Below are positions 52,879-61,653 of a DNA stretch of 64,000 nucleotides, in pieces. The notes beneath the pieces were generated by a model. The model searched no databases. It saw nothing but the letters and a program-made list of their open reading frames with translations, and was not told where the DNA came from. Location: contig NZ_LT985361.1 in the NCBI RefSeq assembly GCF_900269665.1, forward strand, positions 4,734,677 through 4,798,676, in the 5' to 3' direction. The position numbers and the translations under genes are program-made. Numbering within the stretch: position 1 is the first letter of the stretch; each line of letters starts with the position of its first letter. The DNA comes from Nocardia suismassiliense (GTDB lineage Bacteria > Actinomycetota > Actinomycetes > Mycobacteriales > Mycobacteriaceae).

Positions 52879-55354
52879 GCCGGTGCTCCTTCATCCTGTC
52901 GTCGGCGCGCCGCAGCTGCACGATGCCGCCGGGCTGGGTGGCCAACTGTTCGGCGATCGAGCTGCCCGGCGAGTGCTGCGGGAGCCAGATCACCCGGTCG
53001 GGCAGGTCGGTGATCACCAGCGGCAGCGTGACGGTGCCGTGTTCGCTGGCGACGGTCACGTGATCGTCGGTGGCGGCGCCGATTTCGGCGGCCGTCGCGG
53101 GGGACAGCCGGGCCACCGGGGTGCGGGCGATGCCCGCGAGATTGGGTTCGCCCTCTTGCAGGCGGCCCAGGTCGAGCAGCATGCGCCAGCTGGCCAGCAC
53201 CGCGGTGCCGGGTCCCGGCTGGGTCAGCGGGTGCGGGCGATGCGCGGGCGCCGCGACGGGAGCACCGTCCCAGGCGCCGAGTTCGGCGAGTTCGGCACGG
53301 GCCGCTTCGGTGTTCGGCAGGCCGAGGCGCACCTTCATCTCGTCGGCAATCGCTTGCAGCACGCGCTGATCCGACAGCGGGGCCGGCTGGCGGCGCACCA
53401 TGTCGTCGCCGAGTGCGGCGGCGAACGGGCGTGGCCTGCCCTCCCAGGTGCGGAAGGTGCCCGACTTCTCCATCGCGGTGGCGACCGGGAATACGACGTC
53501 GGCCCGGTCGGTGACCGCACTGTGCCGCTGTTCCAGGCTGACGACGAAGCGTGCGGCATCGATGGCCGCGAGCGCCCCGCGCGGGTCCGGCAGGTCGGCG
53601 ACGTCGACGCCGCCGATCACCAGTGCGCCGAGACCGGGTGCGGCTTCCAGGATGGCCGCCGTATCGCGACCGGGCGTGACCGGCAGATCCGGCACGTTCC
53701 AGACGATGCGAACCTGTTGGCGGGCCGACGGATCCACCACCGGACGACCACCCGGCAGCAGGCCGGGCAGCGCACCGGCCTCGACCGCGCCACGCTCACC
53801 GGCCCGGCGCGGCACCCAGGCGAGCGCGGCACCGGTCTCATCGGCGAGCCGGACCGCGGCCGACAGCGCACCGGGGATGCCGGCCATCCGCTCGCCGACC
53901 ATGATCACCGCGCCCGGTTCGCGCAGCAGGCGTCCGACATCGGAGATCTGCGTGGGATCGGCTCCGGGCGTTGCGATGTCGCCGTTGCGGATGGCGTCGA
54001 GCAGATGCGGCTCGGCACCCGGCATGGCTTGCATCAGCTTGCCCGACATGCGATCCAGACCGCGCGAGGAGTACGGCGCGAGTGAGTAGATCGCCATGCG
54101 ACGCTTGCGCGCGGTCTTGCGCAGCCGCAGATAGACGATCGGCGACTCTTCCTCCGGCTCGAACCCGACGAGCAGAACGATCGGCGCGGTCTCCAGGTTC
54201 TCGTAGCTGACCGTCATGCCCTGACCCGCCACGCGCGCGGCGAGGAAGTCAGCCTCCTCGGCCGAGTGCGCCCTGGCCCGGAAGTCGACGTCGTTGGTGC
54301 CCAAAGCAATTCGCGCGAACTTGGCGTAGGTGTAGGCGTCCTCTTCGGTGACGCGCCCACCCACCAGCACGCCCGCGCTGCCGAACGCGGCAGCCAATCC
54401 TTCCGCGGCCGCGGCGAGCGCCTCGGACCAGGAGGCCGGTGCCAGTTTGCCGTCCCAGCCGCGGACCAGCGGCGTGGTGAGGCGGTCGCGTTCGGTCGCG
54501 TAGGCGAAGGCCCAGCGACCCTTGTCACAGTTCCATTCCTCGTTGACCTGCGGATCGTCGCCGGCCAACCGGCGAAGCACCTTGCCGCGGCGGTGATCGG
54601 TGCGCTGCGCGCAACCGGACGCGCAGTGCTCACACACATTCGGGCTCGACACCAGGTCGAACGGGCGGGCGCGGAAGCGGTAGCTGGTGCCGGTCAGCGC
54701 GCCGACCGGGCAGATCTGCACGGTGTTGCCGGAGAAGTAGGAATCCAGCGGTTCGGCCTGTCCGGTGCCGACCTGTTGCAGCGCACCGCGTTCCAGCAGT
54801 TCGATGAACGGGTCACCGGCGACCTGCTGGGAGAAGCGAGTGCAGCGCGCGCAGAGCACGCAGCGTTCCCGGTCCAGCAGCACCGCGGTGGACAGTGGAA
54901 TCGGCTTGGCGAAGGTGCGCTTTTCCCCCTCGAAGCGGGATTCGGCGCGACCGGTGGACATCGCCTGGTTCTGCAGCGGGCATTCACCGCCCTTGTCGCA
55001 GACCGGGCAGTCGAGCGGGTGGTTGATGAGCAGCAGCTCCATCACACCCTCTTGCGCCTTATCGGCCACCGCGGAGGTGAGCTGGGTGCGCACCACCATG
55101 CCGTCGGTGACGGTCATGGTGCAGGACGCGACCGGCTTGCGCTGACCCTCGACCTCGACGATGCACTGGCGGCAGGCGCCGACCGGGTCCAGCAGGGGGT
55201 GGTCGCAGAAGCGCGGGATCTGGATGCCGATGAGTTCGGCGGCCCGGATCACCAGGGTGCCCGCGGGCACGCTGACTGTCGTGTCATCGATGGTGACGCT
55301 GACCAGATCGGCGGGGGCGACCCCGCTGGCGTTGGTATTCACGGTGGCGGTCAT
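52871..55354 (-). CDS. nuoG: NADH-quinone oxidoreductase subunit G
   Basis: 827 aa. The N-terminal [2Fe-2S] domain (FCDHPLLDPVGACRQC), HPLDCPVCDKGGECPLQ for the next cluster, and RERCVLCARCTRF for the following one, are followed by the 4Fe-4S Mo/W-type domain (VCEHCASGCAQRTDHRRG). A large molybdopterin oxidoreductase-like domain without molybdenum completes it. It carries electrons from NuoF toward NuoI. Its end overlaps the nuoHI start by 8 bp. Confidence 0.96.
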   Translation of the reverse strand: MTATVNTNASGVAPADLVSVTIDDTTVSVPAGTLVIRAAELIGIQIPRFCDHPLLDPVGACRQCIVEVEGQRKPVASCTMTVTDGMVVRTQLTSAVADKAQEGVMELLLINHPLDCPVCDKGGECPLQNQAMSTGRAESRFEGEKRTFAKPIPLSTAVLLDRERCVLCARCTRFSQQVAGDPFIELLERGALQQVGTGQAEPLDSYFSGNTVQICPVGALTGTSYRFRARPFDLVSSPNVCEHCASGCAQRTDHRRGKVLRRLAGDDPQVNEEWNCDKGRWAFAYATERDRLTTPLVRGWDGKLAPASWSEALAAAAEGLAAAFGSAGVLVGGRVTEEDAYTYAKFARIALGTNDVDFRARAHSAEEADFLAARVAGQGMTVSYENLETAPIVLLVGFEPEEESPIVYLRLRKTARKRRMAIYSLAPYSSRGLDRMSGKLMQAMPGAEPHLLDAIRNGDIATPGADPTQISDVGRLLREPGAVIMVGERMAGIPGALSAAVRLADETGAALAWVPRRAGERGAVEAGALPGLLPGGRPVVDPSARQQVRIVWNVPDLPVTPGRDTAAILEAAPGLGALVIGGVDVADLPDPRGALAAIDAARFVVSLEQRHSAVTDRADVVFPVATAMEKSGTFRTWEGRPRPFAAALGDDMVRRQPAPLSDQRVLQAIADEMKVRLGLPNTEAARAELAELGAWDGAPVAAPAHRPHPLTQPGPGTAVLASWRMLLDLGRLQEGEPNLAGIARTPVARLSPATAAEIGAATDDHVTVASEHGTVTLPLVITDLPDRVIWLPQHSPGSSIAEQLATQPGGIVQLRRADDRMKEHRHE

Positions 55355-56691
55355 CGCACTCCTTCCGTTTCTCGCACGTCCGCGCCGTCGTCACTGGCCC
55401 ACGCGGTGGAGCGCGCCGGATCGAACGGACACCCCTGCCCGATGTGAGCGACATACTCGTCGCGGAAGTACTTCAGCGACGACACAATCGGGCTTGCCGC
55501 ACCGTCGCCGAGCGCACAGAACGACTTGCCGTTGATCGTGTCGCTGATATCGAGCAGCTTGTCCAGATCGGCTTCGGTGCCCCGGCCGGACTCGATCCGC
55601 TGCAACAGCTGGACGAGCCAGTACGTGCCTTCCCGGCACGGGGTGCACTTGCCGCAGGATTCGTGCATGTAGAACTCGGTCCAGCGCAGCACCGCGCGCA
55701 CCACACAGGTGGTGTCGTCGAAGATCTGCAAGGCCTTGGTGCCCAACATGGATCCGGCGGCGGCGACGCCCTCGTAGTCGAGCGGCACGTCGAGGTGGGC
55801 GTCGGTGAACAGCGGGGTGGACGAGCCACCCGGCGTCCAGAACTTCACCGTGTGCCCTTCGCGGACGCCACCGGCGTAGCCGAGCAGTTCGCGCAGGGTG
55901 ACGCCGAGCGGCGCCTCGTACTGGCCGGGCCGTTTGACGTGCCCCGACAGCGAGTACAGCGTGAAGCCGGGCGACTTTTCGGTGCCCATCGAGCGGAACC
56001 AGGCGGTGCCGTTGAGGATGATCGGCGGCACACTGGCAATGGATTCCACGTTGTTCACCACGGTCGGGCAGGCGTAGAGGCCCGCGACGGCGGGGAACGG
56101 CGGACGCAGCCGAGGCTGTCCGCGACGACCTTCCAGCGAGTCCAGCAGCGCGGGTTCCTCACCGCAGATGTAGGCGCCCGCGCCGGCGTGCACGATGAGT
56201 TCGAGGTCGTAGCCGGAGCCGAGGATGTTGCGGCCGAGGAAGCCGGCTTCGTAGGCCTGCGCGACGGCGGCGTGCAGCCTGCGCAGCACCGGCACCACTT
56301 CACCGCGCAGATAGATGAACGCGTGCGCGGCACGGATGGCGTAGGAGCCGATGATGATGCCCTCGATCAGCGCGTGCGGGCTCGACAGCATCAACGGAAT
56401 GTCTTTGCACGTACCGGGTTCGGACTCGTCGGCATTGACCACCATGTAATGCGGTTTGCTGACGCCGTCCGGGCCCGCGCCCTGCGGGATGAAGCTCCAC
56501 TTCATGCCCGTCGGGAAGCCCGCGCCGCCGCGGCCGCGCAGGCCTGCGTCCTTGACGGTCTGGATGACCTGGTCCGGCTCCATCGACAGCGCCTTGCGCA
56601 GTGCCTGGTAGCCGTCGTGGCGACGGTAGGTGTCCATCGTCCACGACTGCGGGTCATCCCAGTACCTGGTGAGTACGGGAGTCAATGTCAT
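55351..56691 (-). CDS. nuoF: NADH-quinone oxidoreductase subunit F
   Basis: 446 aa from ATG 56691. GLRGRGGAGFPTGMKWSF is the NADH-binding glycine loop, VVNADESEPGTCKD is at the FMN site, GAYICGEEPALLDSLEG follows, and HESCGKCTPCREGT holds the [4Fe-4S] cluster N3. It accepts hydride from NADH to FMN in the peripheral arm. The frame is open further upstream, but the ATG lies 1 bp after the nuoE stop. It overlaps nuoG by 4 bp. Confidence 0.97.
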   Translation of the reverse strand: MTLTPVLTRYWDDPQSWTMDTYRRHDGYQALRKALSMEPDQVIQTVKDAGLRGRGGAGFPTGMKWSFIPQGAGPDGVSKPHYMVVNADESEPGTCKDIPLMLSSPHALIEGIIIGSYAIRAAHAFIYLRGEVVPVLRRLHAAVAQAYEAGFLGRNILGSGYDLELIVHAGAGAYICGEEPALLDSLEGRRGQPRLRPPFPAVAGLYACPTVVNNVESIASVPPIILNGTAWFRSMGTEKSPGFTLYSLSGHVKRPGQYEAPLGVTLRELLGYAGGVREGHTVKFWTPGGSSTPLFTDAHLDVPLDYEGVAAAGSMLGTKALQIFDDTTCVVRAVLRWTEFYMHESCGKCTPCREGTYWLVQLLQRIESGRGTEADLDKLLDISDTINGKSFCALGDGAASPIVSSLKYFRDEYVAHIGQGCPFDPARSTAWASDDGADVRETEGVR

Positions 56692-56692
56692 G

Positions 56693-57439
56693 TCAGGCGC
56701 CCTCCGAATTCTGTTGCGGCGCTGCACTTCCAGAAGTCTCTTGCTCGCGGGCGACCCGGAGTCCGGCCAAGGTGGCCTCGCCCGCCGCGCCGTCGAGCAC
56801 ACCGGGGCGCTCGTCGGGGAAGCCGGCCAGGATGCGCGCGGTCTCCTTGAAGGTGCACAGCGGCGCGCCGCGGGTCGGCGTCACCTGCTGACCCGCACGC
56901 AGCGAATCCACCAGGGCCCGAGCCGATTCCGGGGTCTGGTTGTCGAAGAACTCCCAGTTGACCATGACCACCGGGGCGAAATCGCAGGCCGCGTTGCACT
57001 CGATGTGCTCGAGGGTGACCTTGCCGTCGGCGGTGGTGTCGCCGTGACCGATGCCCAGATGCCGCTCCAGCGTGGCGAGGATGGCGTCGCCACCCATCAC
57101 CGCGCACAACGTGTTGGTGCACACGCCGACGTGGTAGTCGCCGGTCGGGGTGCGCCGGTACATCGAGTAGAAGGTGGCCACCGCGGTGACCTCGGCGCCG
57201 GTCAAACCCAGCTGGTCGGCGCAGAAGTCGATGCCGGTGCCGGTGACGCAGCCCTCCTCGGCCTGCACCAGGTGCAGCAGCGGCAGCAATGCCGACCGCG
57301 GCTCCGGGTAGCGCGCGATGATCTCCTTGGCATCCAGCTCCAGCCGTTCGCGAATGAACGGCTGATACGGCTCGGGCCGGGTGGTGAGCCGCAGCAGGAT
57401 TGCGGTGCCGGTGTCCGCCGGTATGCGGTCGATACTCAT
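56693..57439 (-). CDS. nuoE: NADH-quinone oxidoreductase subunit E
   Basis: 248 aa. The thioredoxin-like [2Fe-2S] domain is seen in VGVCTNTLCAVMGGD and HIECNAACDFAPVVMVN, giving the C-x4-C and C-x3-C ligands. An N-terminal helical part (ALLPLLHLVQAEEGCVTG) is typical. It sits at the NADH end of complex I with NuoF. Its ATG overlaps the TGA of a 12-codon mini-frame that in turn overlaps the nuoD stop. Confidence 0.96.
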   Translation of the reverse strand: MSIDRIPADTGTAILLRLTTRPEPYQPFIRERLELDAKEIIARYPEPRSALLPLLHLVQAEEGCVTGTGIDFCADQLGLTGAEVTAVATFYSMYRRTPTGDYHVGVCTNTLCAVMGGDAILATLERHLGIGHGDTTADGKVTLEHIECNAACDFAPVVMVNWEFFDNQTPESARALVDSLRAGQQVTPTRGAPLCTFKETARILAGFPDERPGVLDGAAGEATLAGLRVAREQETSGSAAPQQNSEGA

Positions 57440-57474
57440 GACTGCTCCTCGCTGGCGATGGCGCGCTCGCTCAT
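57436..57474 (-). other. 12-codon mini-frame joining nuoD to nuoE (MIRU-like)
   Basis: ATG 57474 overlaps the nuoD TGA and the mini-frame TGA overlaps the nuoE ATG, both as ATGA. It encodes MSERAIASEEQS. It resembles the MSER...SE mini-frame at 23933-23995, which also ends by ATGA overlap. Mycobacterial MIRU elements are known to insert between operon genes in this way. It probably keeps ribosomes coupled. Confidence 0.6.
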
Positions 57475-58805
57475 CGGTCCACTCCGCCCATGACCGGGTC
57501 GATGCTGGCGACCGCAGCGATCACGTCGGCGACCATGCCGCCCTCGCACGTCGCCGCCACCGCTTGCAGATTGGTGAACGAGGGGTCGCGGTAGTGCACC
57601 CGGAAGGGCCGGGTGCCGCCGTCGCTCACCATGTGCACGCCGAGCTCGCCGCGCGGTGACTCGACCGCGGTGTACACCTGACCGGCCGGCACCCGGATGC
57701 CCTCGGTGACCAACTTGAAGTGGTGGATGAGGCCCTCCATGGACGTGCCCATGATCTTGCCGATGTGCTTGGCGGAGTTGCCGAGTCCGTCCGGGCCGAG
57801 CTGCAGGTCGGCGGGCCAGGCGATCTTCTTGTCGTCGACCATCACCGGACCGGGGCGCAGCTTGTCCAGGCACTGCTCGACGATCTTGAGCGACTCCTTC
57901 ATCTCGTCCACCCGGATCACGTAGCGGCCGTAGCAGTCACAGCCCGTGGTGGTGGGGATGTCGAATTCGTAGTTCTCGTAACCGCAGTACGGCTGCGACT
58001 TGCGCAGGTCGTGCGGCAGGCCGGTGGCGCGCAGTACCGGGCCGGTGATCCCGAGGGCCATGCAGCCCTGCAGGTTCAAGTAGCCGATGTCCTGGGTGCG
58101 CGCCTTCCAGATCGGGTTCGAGGTGAGCAGCTGCTCCATGTCGCGCAACCGCTTCGGCATCAGGTCCAGCAGTTCCCGGACCTTGCTGACGCCGTCGTCG
58201 GGCAAGTCCTGGGCCAGACCGCCCGGCCGGATGTAAGCGTGGTTCATCCGCAAACCGGTGATCGTCTCGAACACGTCGAGAATCAGTTCGCGTTCGCGGA
58301 AACCGAACAACATCGGGGTGAGCGCGCCGAGTTCCATGCCGCCGGTGGCCAGCGCCACCAGGTGCGAGGAGATCCGGTTCAGCTCCATCAGCATCACCCG
58401 AATGATGTTGACCCGCTCCGGGATCGCGTCGGTGATGTCGAGCAGCTTCTCCACGCCGAGGCAGTACGCCGTCTCGTTGAAGAACGGCGACAGGTAGTCC
58501 ATCCGGGTGACGAAGGTGACGCCCTGGGTCCAGTTGCGGAACTCCAGGTTCTTCTCGATACCGGTGTGCAGGTAGCCGATGCCGCAGCGTGCCTCGGTGA
58601 CGGTCTCGCCCTCGATCTCGAGGATGAGGCGCAGCACGCCGTGCGTGGACGGATGCTGCGGGCCCATGTTGACGACGATGCGTTCCTCGCCCGCGCCACG
58701 CAGGGAGTCGGAAACCTCTTCCCAGTCTTGCCCGGCGACGGTGACCACAGTCGGTTCCGGCCCAGCGTCGCCTGCGACGTCGGGCCGGGTGTCCATCTCG
58801 TTCAT
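57471..58805 (-). CDS. nuoD: NADH-quinone oxidoreductase subunit D
   Basis: 444 aa from ATG 58805, which shares one base with the nuoC TAA. VVNMGPQHPSTHGVLRLILEIEGE, IGYLHTGIEKNLEFRNW and YVIRVDEMKESLKIVEQ are the hydrogenase-large-subunit-like fold, and the HPSTHG loop lies at the quinone head-group site. The longer open frame upstream overlaps nuoC and is not real. Confidence 0.97.
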   Translation of the reverse strand: MNEMDTRPDVAGDAGPEPTVVTVAGQDWEEVSDSLRGAGEERIVVNMGPQHPSTHGVLRLILEIEGETVTEARCGIGYLHTGIEKNLEFRNWTQGVTFVTRMDYLSPFFNETAYCLGVEKLLDITDAIPERVNIIRVMLMELNRISSHLVALATGGMELGALTPMLFGFRERELILDVFETITGLRMNHAYIRPGGLAQDLPDDGVSKVRELLDLMPKRLRDMEQLLTSNPIWKARTQDIGYLNLQGCMALGITGPVLRATGLPHDLRKSQPYCGYENYEFDIPTTTGCDCYGRYVIRVDEMKESLKIVEQCLDKLRPGPVMVDDKKIAWPADLQLGPDGLGNSAKHIGKIMGTSMEGLIHHFKLVTEGIRVPAGQVYTAVESPRGELGVHMVSDGGTRPFRVHYRDPSFTNLQAVAATCEGGMVADVIAAVASIDPVMGGVDR

Positions 58806-59578
58806 TAGTTGTAAGCCCTCCGCTCGTCGGGCGGCGGTATGCGCGCGCCCTTGTACTCGACCGGGATTCCGCCGAGCGGGTAGTCCTTGCGCTGGGGGTG
58901 GCCGTGCCAATCGTCGGGCATCAGGATTCGAGTGAGCGAGGGGTGCCCGTCGAAGAGGATGCCGAAGAAGTCGTAGGTTTCCCGCTCGTGCCAGTCGGTG
59001 GTCGGATAGACGGCGAACAGTGAGGGGATGTGCGGGTCGGCGTCGGGGGCGGACACCTCGACGCGCAGCCTGCGGTTGTGCGTGATCGACATGAGCGGAT
59101 ACACCGCGTGCAGTTCGCGGCCCGCGTCCTCGGGGTAGTGCACGCCGCTGACGCCCAGGCACAGCTCGAAACGCAGTGCGGGATGGTCACGCAACACCTG
59201 AGCGACGGTCACCAGGTGCTCGCGGTGCACGTGCAGGGTGAGTTCGCCGCGGAACACGACGATCTTCTCCAGCACGGTCTCGAGCCGGGTGCCCGCCGCG
59301 TCGAGCGCGCCGCGCAAGGCGTCGACGATCTCGTCGAAGTAGCCGCCGTAAGGCGCCGGCGTGCTGCCGGGCAGGGTGACCGGGCGGACCAGGCCGCCGT
59401 AGCCGGAGGTGTCGCCGGTGCCGGTGACACCGAACATGCCGCGGCGCACGCCGATCACCTCGGCGCCGGGCGCCTGCTGATCGTCCTCGCCGGGCAGCGT
59501 GCCCTCCGGGCCTGCCGTGGCCGCCGCGTCGATTTCGTCGTGCGCGGTGGTGGTGTTGTCGGGGGAGTCGAACGTCAT
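58805..59578 (-). CDS. nuoC: NADH-quinone oxidoreductase subunit C
   Basis: 257 aa. The 30-kDa subunit fold is seen in LRFELCLGVSGVHYPED, YPLMSITHNRRLRVEVSA, and the signature WHERETYDFFGILFDGHPSLTRILMPDDWHGHPQRKDYPLGG. The first ~50 residues are an acidic, disordered extension. It overlaps nuoB by 4 bp. Confidence 0.96.
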   Translation of the reverse strand: MTFDSPDNTTTAHDEIDAAATAGPEGTLPGEDDQQAPGAEVIGVRRGMFGVTGTGDTSGYGGLVRPVTLPGSTPAPYGGYFDEIVDALRGALDAAGTRLETVLEKIVVFRGELTLHVHREHLVTVAQVLRDHPALRFELCLGVSGVHYPEDAGRELHAVYPLMSITHNRRLRVEVSAPDADPHIPSLFAVYPTTDWHERETYDFFGILFDGHPSLTRILMPDDWHGHPQRKDYPLGGIPVEYKGARIPPPDERRAYN

Positions 59579-60129
59579 CGCAGCAGACCCTCCATCCGGA
59601 TGGTCGGGGTCGAGGCCAGCGCCGCCGCTTCGGCGGCTTTCACGGCCTCTTCACGATTGACGCCCAGTGGCATCTCCTGAATCTTGGCGTGCAGTGCCAG
59701 AATCGCGTTCAGCAGCATCTCCGGCCGCGGCGGGCAGCCGGGCAGATAGATGTCGACCGGCACCACATGGTCCACGCCCTGCACGATCGCGTAGTTGTTG
59801 AACATGCCGCCCGAGGACGCGCACACCCCCATGGCGAGCACCCATTTCGGCTCGGTCATCTGGTCGTACACCTGGCGCAGCACCGGCGCCATCTTGTTGC
59901 TGACCCGGCCCGCGACGATCATCAGATCGGCCTGCCGCGGCGAGGCACGGAACGCCTCCATGCCGAAGCGGGCGATGTCGAAACGCCCTGCGCCGGTGGC
60001 CATCATCTCGATGGCGCAGCAGGCCAGACCGAAGGTGGCCGGCCACACCGAACCCTTACGCAGATAACCGGCGAAATCCTCTACCGTGCTCAGCAGAAAA
60101 CCGCTGGGCAGCTTTTCCTCTAACCCCAT
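59575..60129 (-). CDS. nuoB: NADH-quinone oxidoreductase subunit B
   Basis: 184 aa. FGLACCAIEMMATGAGRFD, VCASSGGMFNNYAIVQG and YLPGCPPRPEMLLNAIL provide the four Cys that hold cluster N2, the last carrier before quinone. Length is usual. Confidence 0.97.
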   Translation of the reverse strand: MGLEEKLPSGFLLSTVEDFAGYLRKGSVWPATFGLACCAIEMMATGAGRFDIARFGMEAFRASPRQADLMIVAGRVSNKMAPVLRQVYDQMTEPKWVLAMGVCASSGGMFNNYAIVQGVDHVVPVDIYLPGCPPRPEMLLNAILALHAKIQEMPLGVNREEAVKAAEAAALASTPTIRMEGLLR

Positions 60130-60179
60130 ATCCGACTAACCTTCACTTCCACTCGTCGCCCGAACACGTTGCGCGGCAA

Positions 60180-60560
60180 TCACTCCCAGCTGAGCCCACC
60201 GCGCCGCCATTCGTAGGCGTAGGCCACGGAGACGTTGAAGATGAACAACGCCATCGCGGCGAGACCGAAGAGACCGAGTGCATCGAAGTGGACTGCCCAC
60301 GGGTAGAGGAACACGATCTCGATGTCGAAGATGATGAACAGCATGGCGGTGAGGTAGTACTTCACCGGAAAGCGTTGGCCGGTCACGTTTCCCGGGCCGC
60401 CGGCGATGGCGTGCGGTGTCGGTTCGATACCGCACTCGTACGCCTCGAGCTTGGCTCGGTTGTACCGTTTCGGGCCGACGAGGGCCGCCATGATGATGGT
60501 GAACACCGCGAACGCCGCAGCGACCGCGCCTAATACAAGAGTGGGCATCTCGATATTCAC
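60180..60560 (-). CDS. nuoA: NADH-quinone oxidoreductase subunit A
   Basis: 126 aa from GTG 60560, preceded by AAGGAGGGG about 11 nt upstream. Three helices; KLEAYECGIEPTPHAI carries the conserved Cys loop near the quinone entry, and YYLTAMLFIIFDIEIVFLYPWAV the acidic TM2. It is the first gene of a single operon nuoA-N in the standard order. The 50-bp gap to nuoB is the longest between consecutive subunit genes in its first half. Confidence 0.95.
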   Translation of the reverse strand: MNIEMPTLVLGAVAAAFAVFTIIMAALVGPKRYNRAKLEAYECGIEPTPHAIAGGPGNVTGQRFPVKYYLTAMLFIIFDIEIVFLYPWAVHFDALGLFGLAAMALFIFNVSVAYAYEWRRGGLSWE

Positions 60561-61059
60561 GACTGCACTTCCCCTCCTTGCCAGCTGGAGCCCGCGGATG
60601 GGTCGTCCGTTGCCGGACGGCAGCTTCCGAGGCGGGCTGACGTCGTTGTCCGCCTCGGCCAGACGCGCCTCATGGCCTGCTCGAGGCGGGTAGGGCTGGT
60701 ACCCGCACTCCTGTGAGCTAGGGCACAGCCTACAACTGATCGCTCTGAGTGCTCGAGGTTTGACTGCTGCGTTTGATCGAATTCGCGACGTCGATTTATG
60801 ACTGAAACGGGGGTAATCCGGGGTCTTGTCACGTGACGTTGGTTGACCGGTCAGTCTGTGCTGCGAAAATGGCGTTGTCCGTGCGGATTTCAGCAGTGGA
60901 TGCACACTTGCGGCGGGTCGGCGTTCGCGACATCGGCGCGCTGAACGCGCCGGTTTACGCCCGCGTAGGTGCCGGAACTCGATCGGCTCCGGCGACCACT
61001 TCCGTCAGCAGGTGATTAATGTGCAGTCGGTATGAATGACTGCGGCAACGAGTAGGTGG
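60561..61059. other. nuo operon promoter region
   Basis: About 500 bp with no supported gene, between nuoA and the receiver protein gene on the same strand. Two 10-bp palindromes lie close together: GTCACGTGAC at 60828-60837 and TGACCGGTCA at 60844-60853. They are candidate operators. The promoter for nuo should lie between these and 60560. Confidence 0.5.
60828..60853. promoter_or_regulatory. Paired 10-bp palindromes upstream of nuoA
   Basis: GTCACGTGAC and TGACCGGTCA, separated by 6 bp and lying about 270 bp upstream of the nuoA start. Both are perfect. They could be binding sites for dimeric regulators of the operon, but no regulator can be named. Confidence 0.4.
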
Positions 61060-61455
61060 TCAGGCTGCTGAGCGGTTGCGCAGCACGCCGACGACCGCCT
61101 CGGTGAGCCGGATCGGGTCGATCGGATGCGAGACGGCGGCCTCCGCGCGCGACCACTTGGCCAGCCAGGCGTCGTCCGGGCGGCCGGTGAGCACGAGCAC
61201 CGGTGGGCAGTGCTCGATTTCGTCCTTGAGTTGCTTGGCGATGCCGAGCCCGCCGGTCGGCGCCGATTCACCGTCGAGGATGGCGAGGTCGATGCCGCCC
61301 GCGTCCAGGTGCTCGATCACCACGGGGCCGGTGGCCACTTCGAGGTAGTCGAATTCAGGTAGTTCCGGGTGCGGGTGTTTGCCCAGTGCCAGGATCACTT
61401 GGCGCCGGGTATCGGCGTCGTTGCTGTACACGAGGACCCGCAGTGAGTCAGCCAC
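61060..61455 (-). CDS. Response-regulator receiver-like protein (Rv3143-like)
   Basis: 131 aa consisting of a receiver fold alone: LRVLVYSNDADTRRQVILAL, the acceptor-type GGIDLAILDGESAPTGGLGIAKQL with Asp at the end of strand 3, PPVLVLTGRPDDAWLAKW, and SHPIDPIRLTEAVVGVL with Pro in place of the usual KP pair. It has no output domain. In M. tuberculosis a protein of this kind (Rv3143) is also encoded just before nuo, so the linkage is conserved and hints at a link to complex I. No partner kinase is nearby. Confidence 0.85.
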   Translation of the reverse strand: MADSLRVLVYSNDADTRRQVILALGKHPHPELPEFDYLEVATGPVVIEHLDAGGIDLAILDGESAPTGGLGIAKQLKDEIEHCPPVLVLTGRPDDAWLAKWSRAEAAVSHPIDPIRLTEAVVGVLRNRSAA

Positions 61456-61653
61456 GAGCGCATGCTACTTCCGAAAGGCTGGCCGCCGTGGCATGTTCGC
61501 GCACATCCGATCCCGCGCGTCGCATTTCCGGGATGATCGGCGCGTGAGTGGCACACCAGCGTGCGGGCCTCTCGCGGTTTGCCGCAGCGATGTGCCACTC
61601 ACCGGTCCGGGGGCCAGCGGATCGCAAGCTATCGGTAAGAACGGGCCGGTAGA

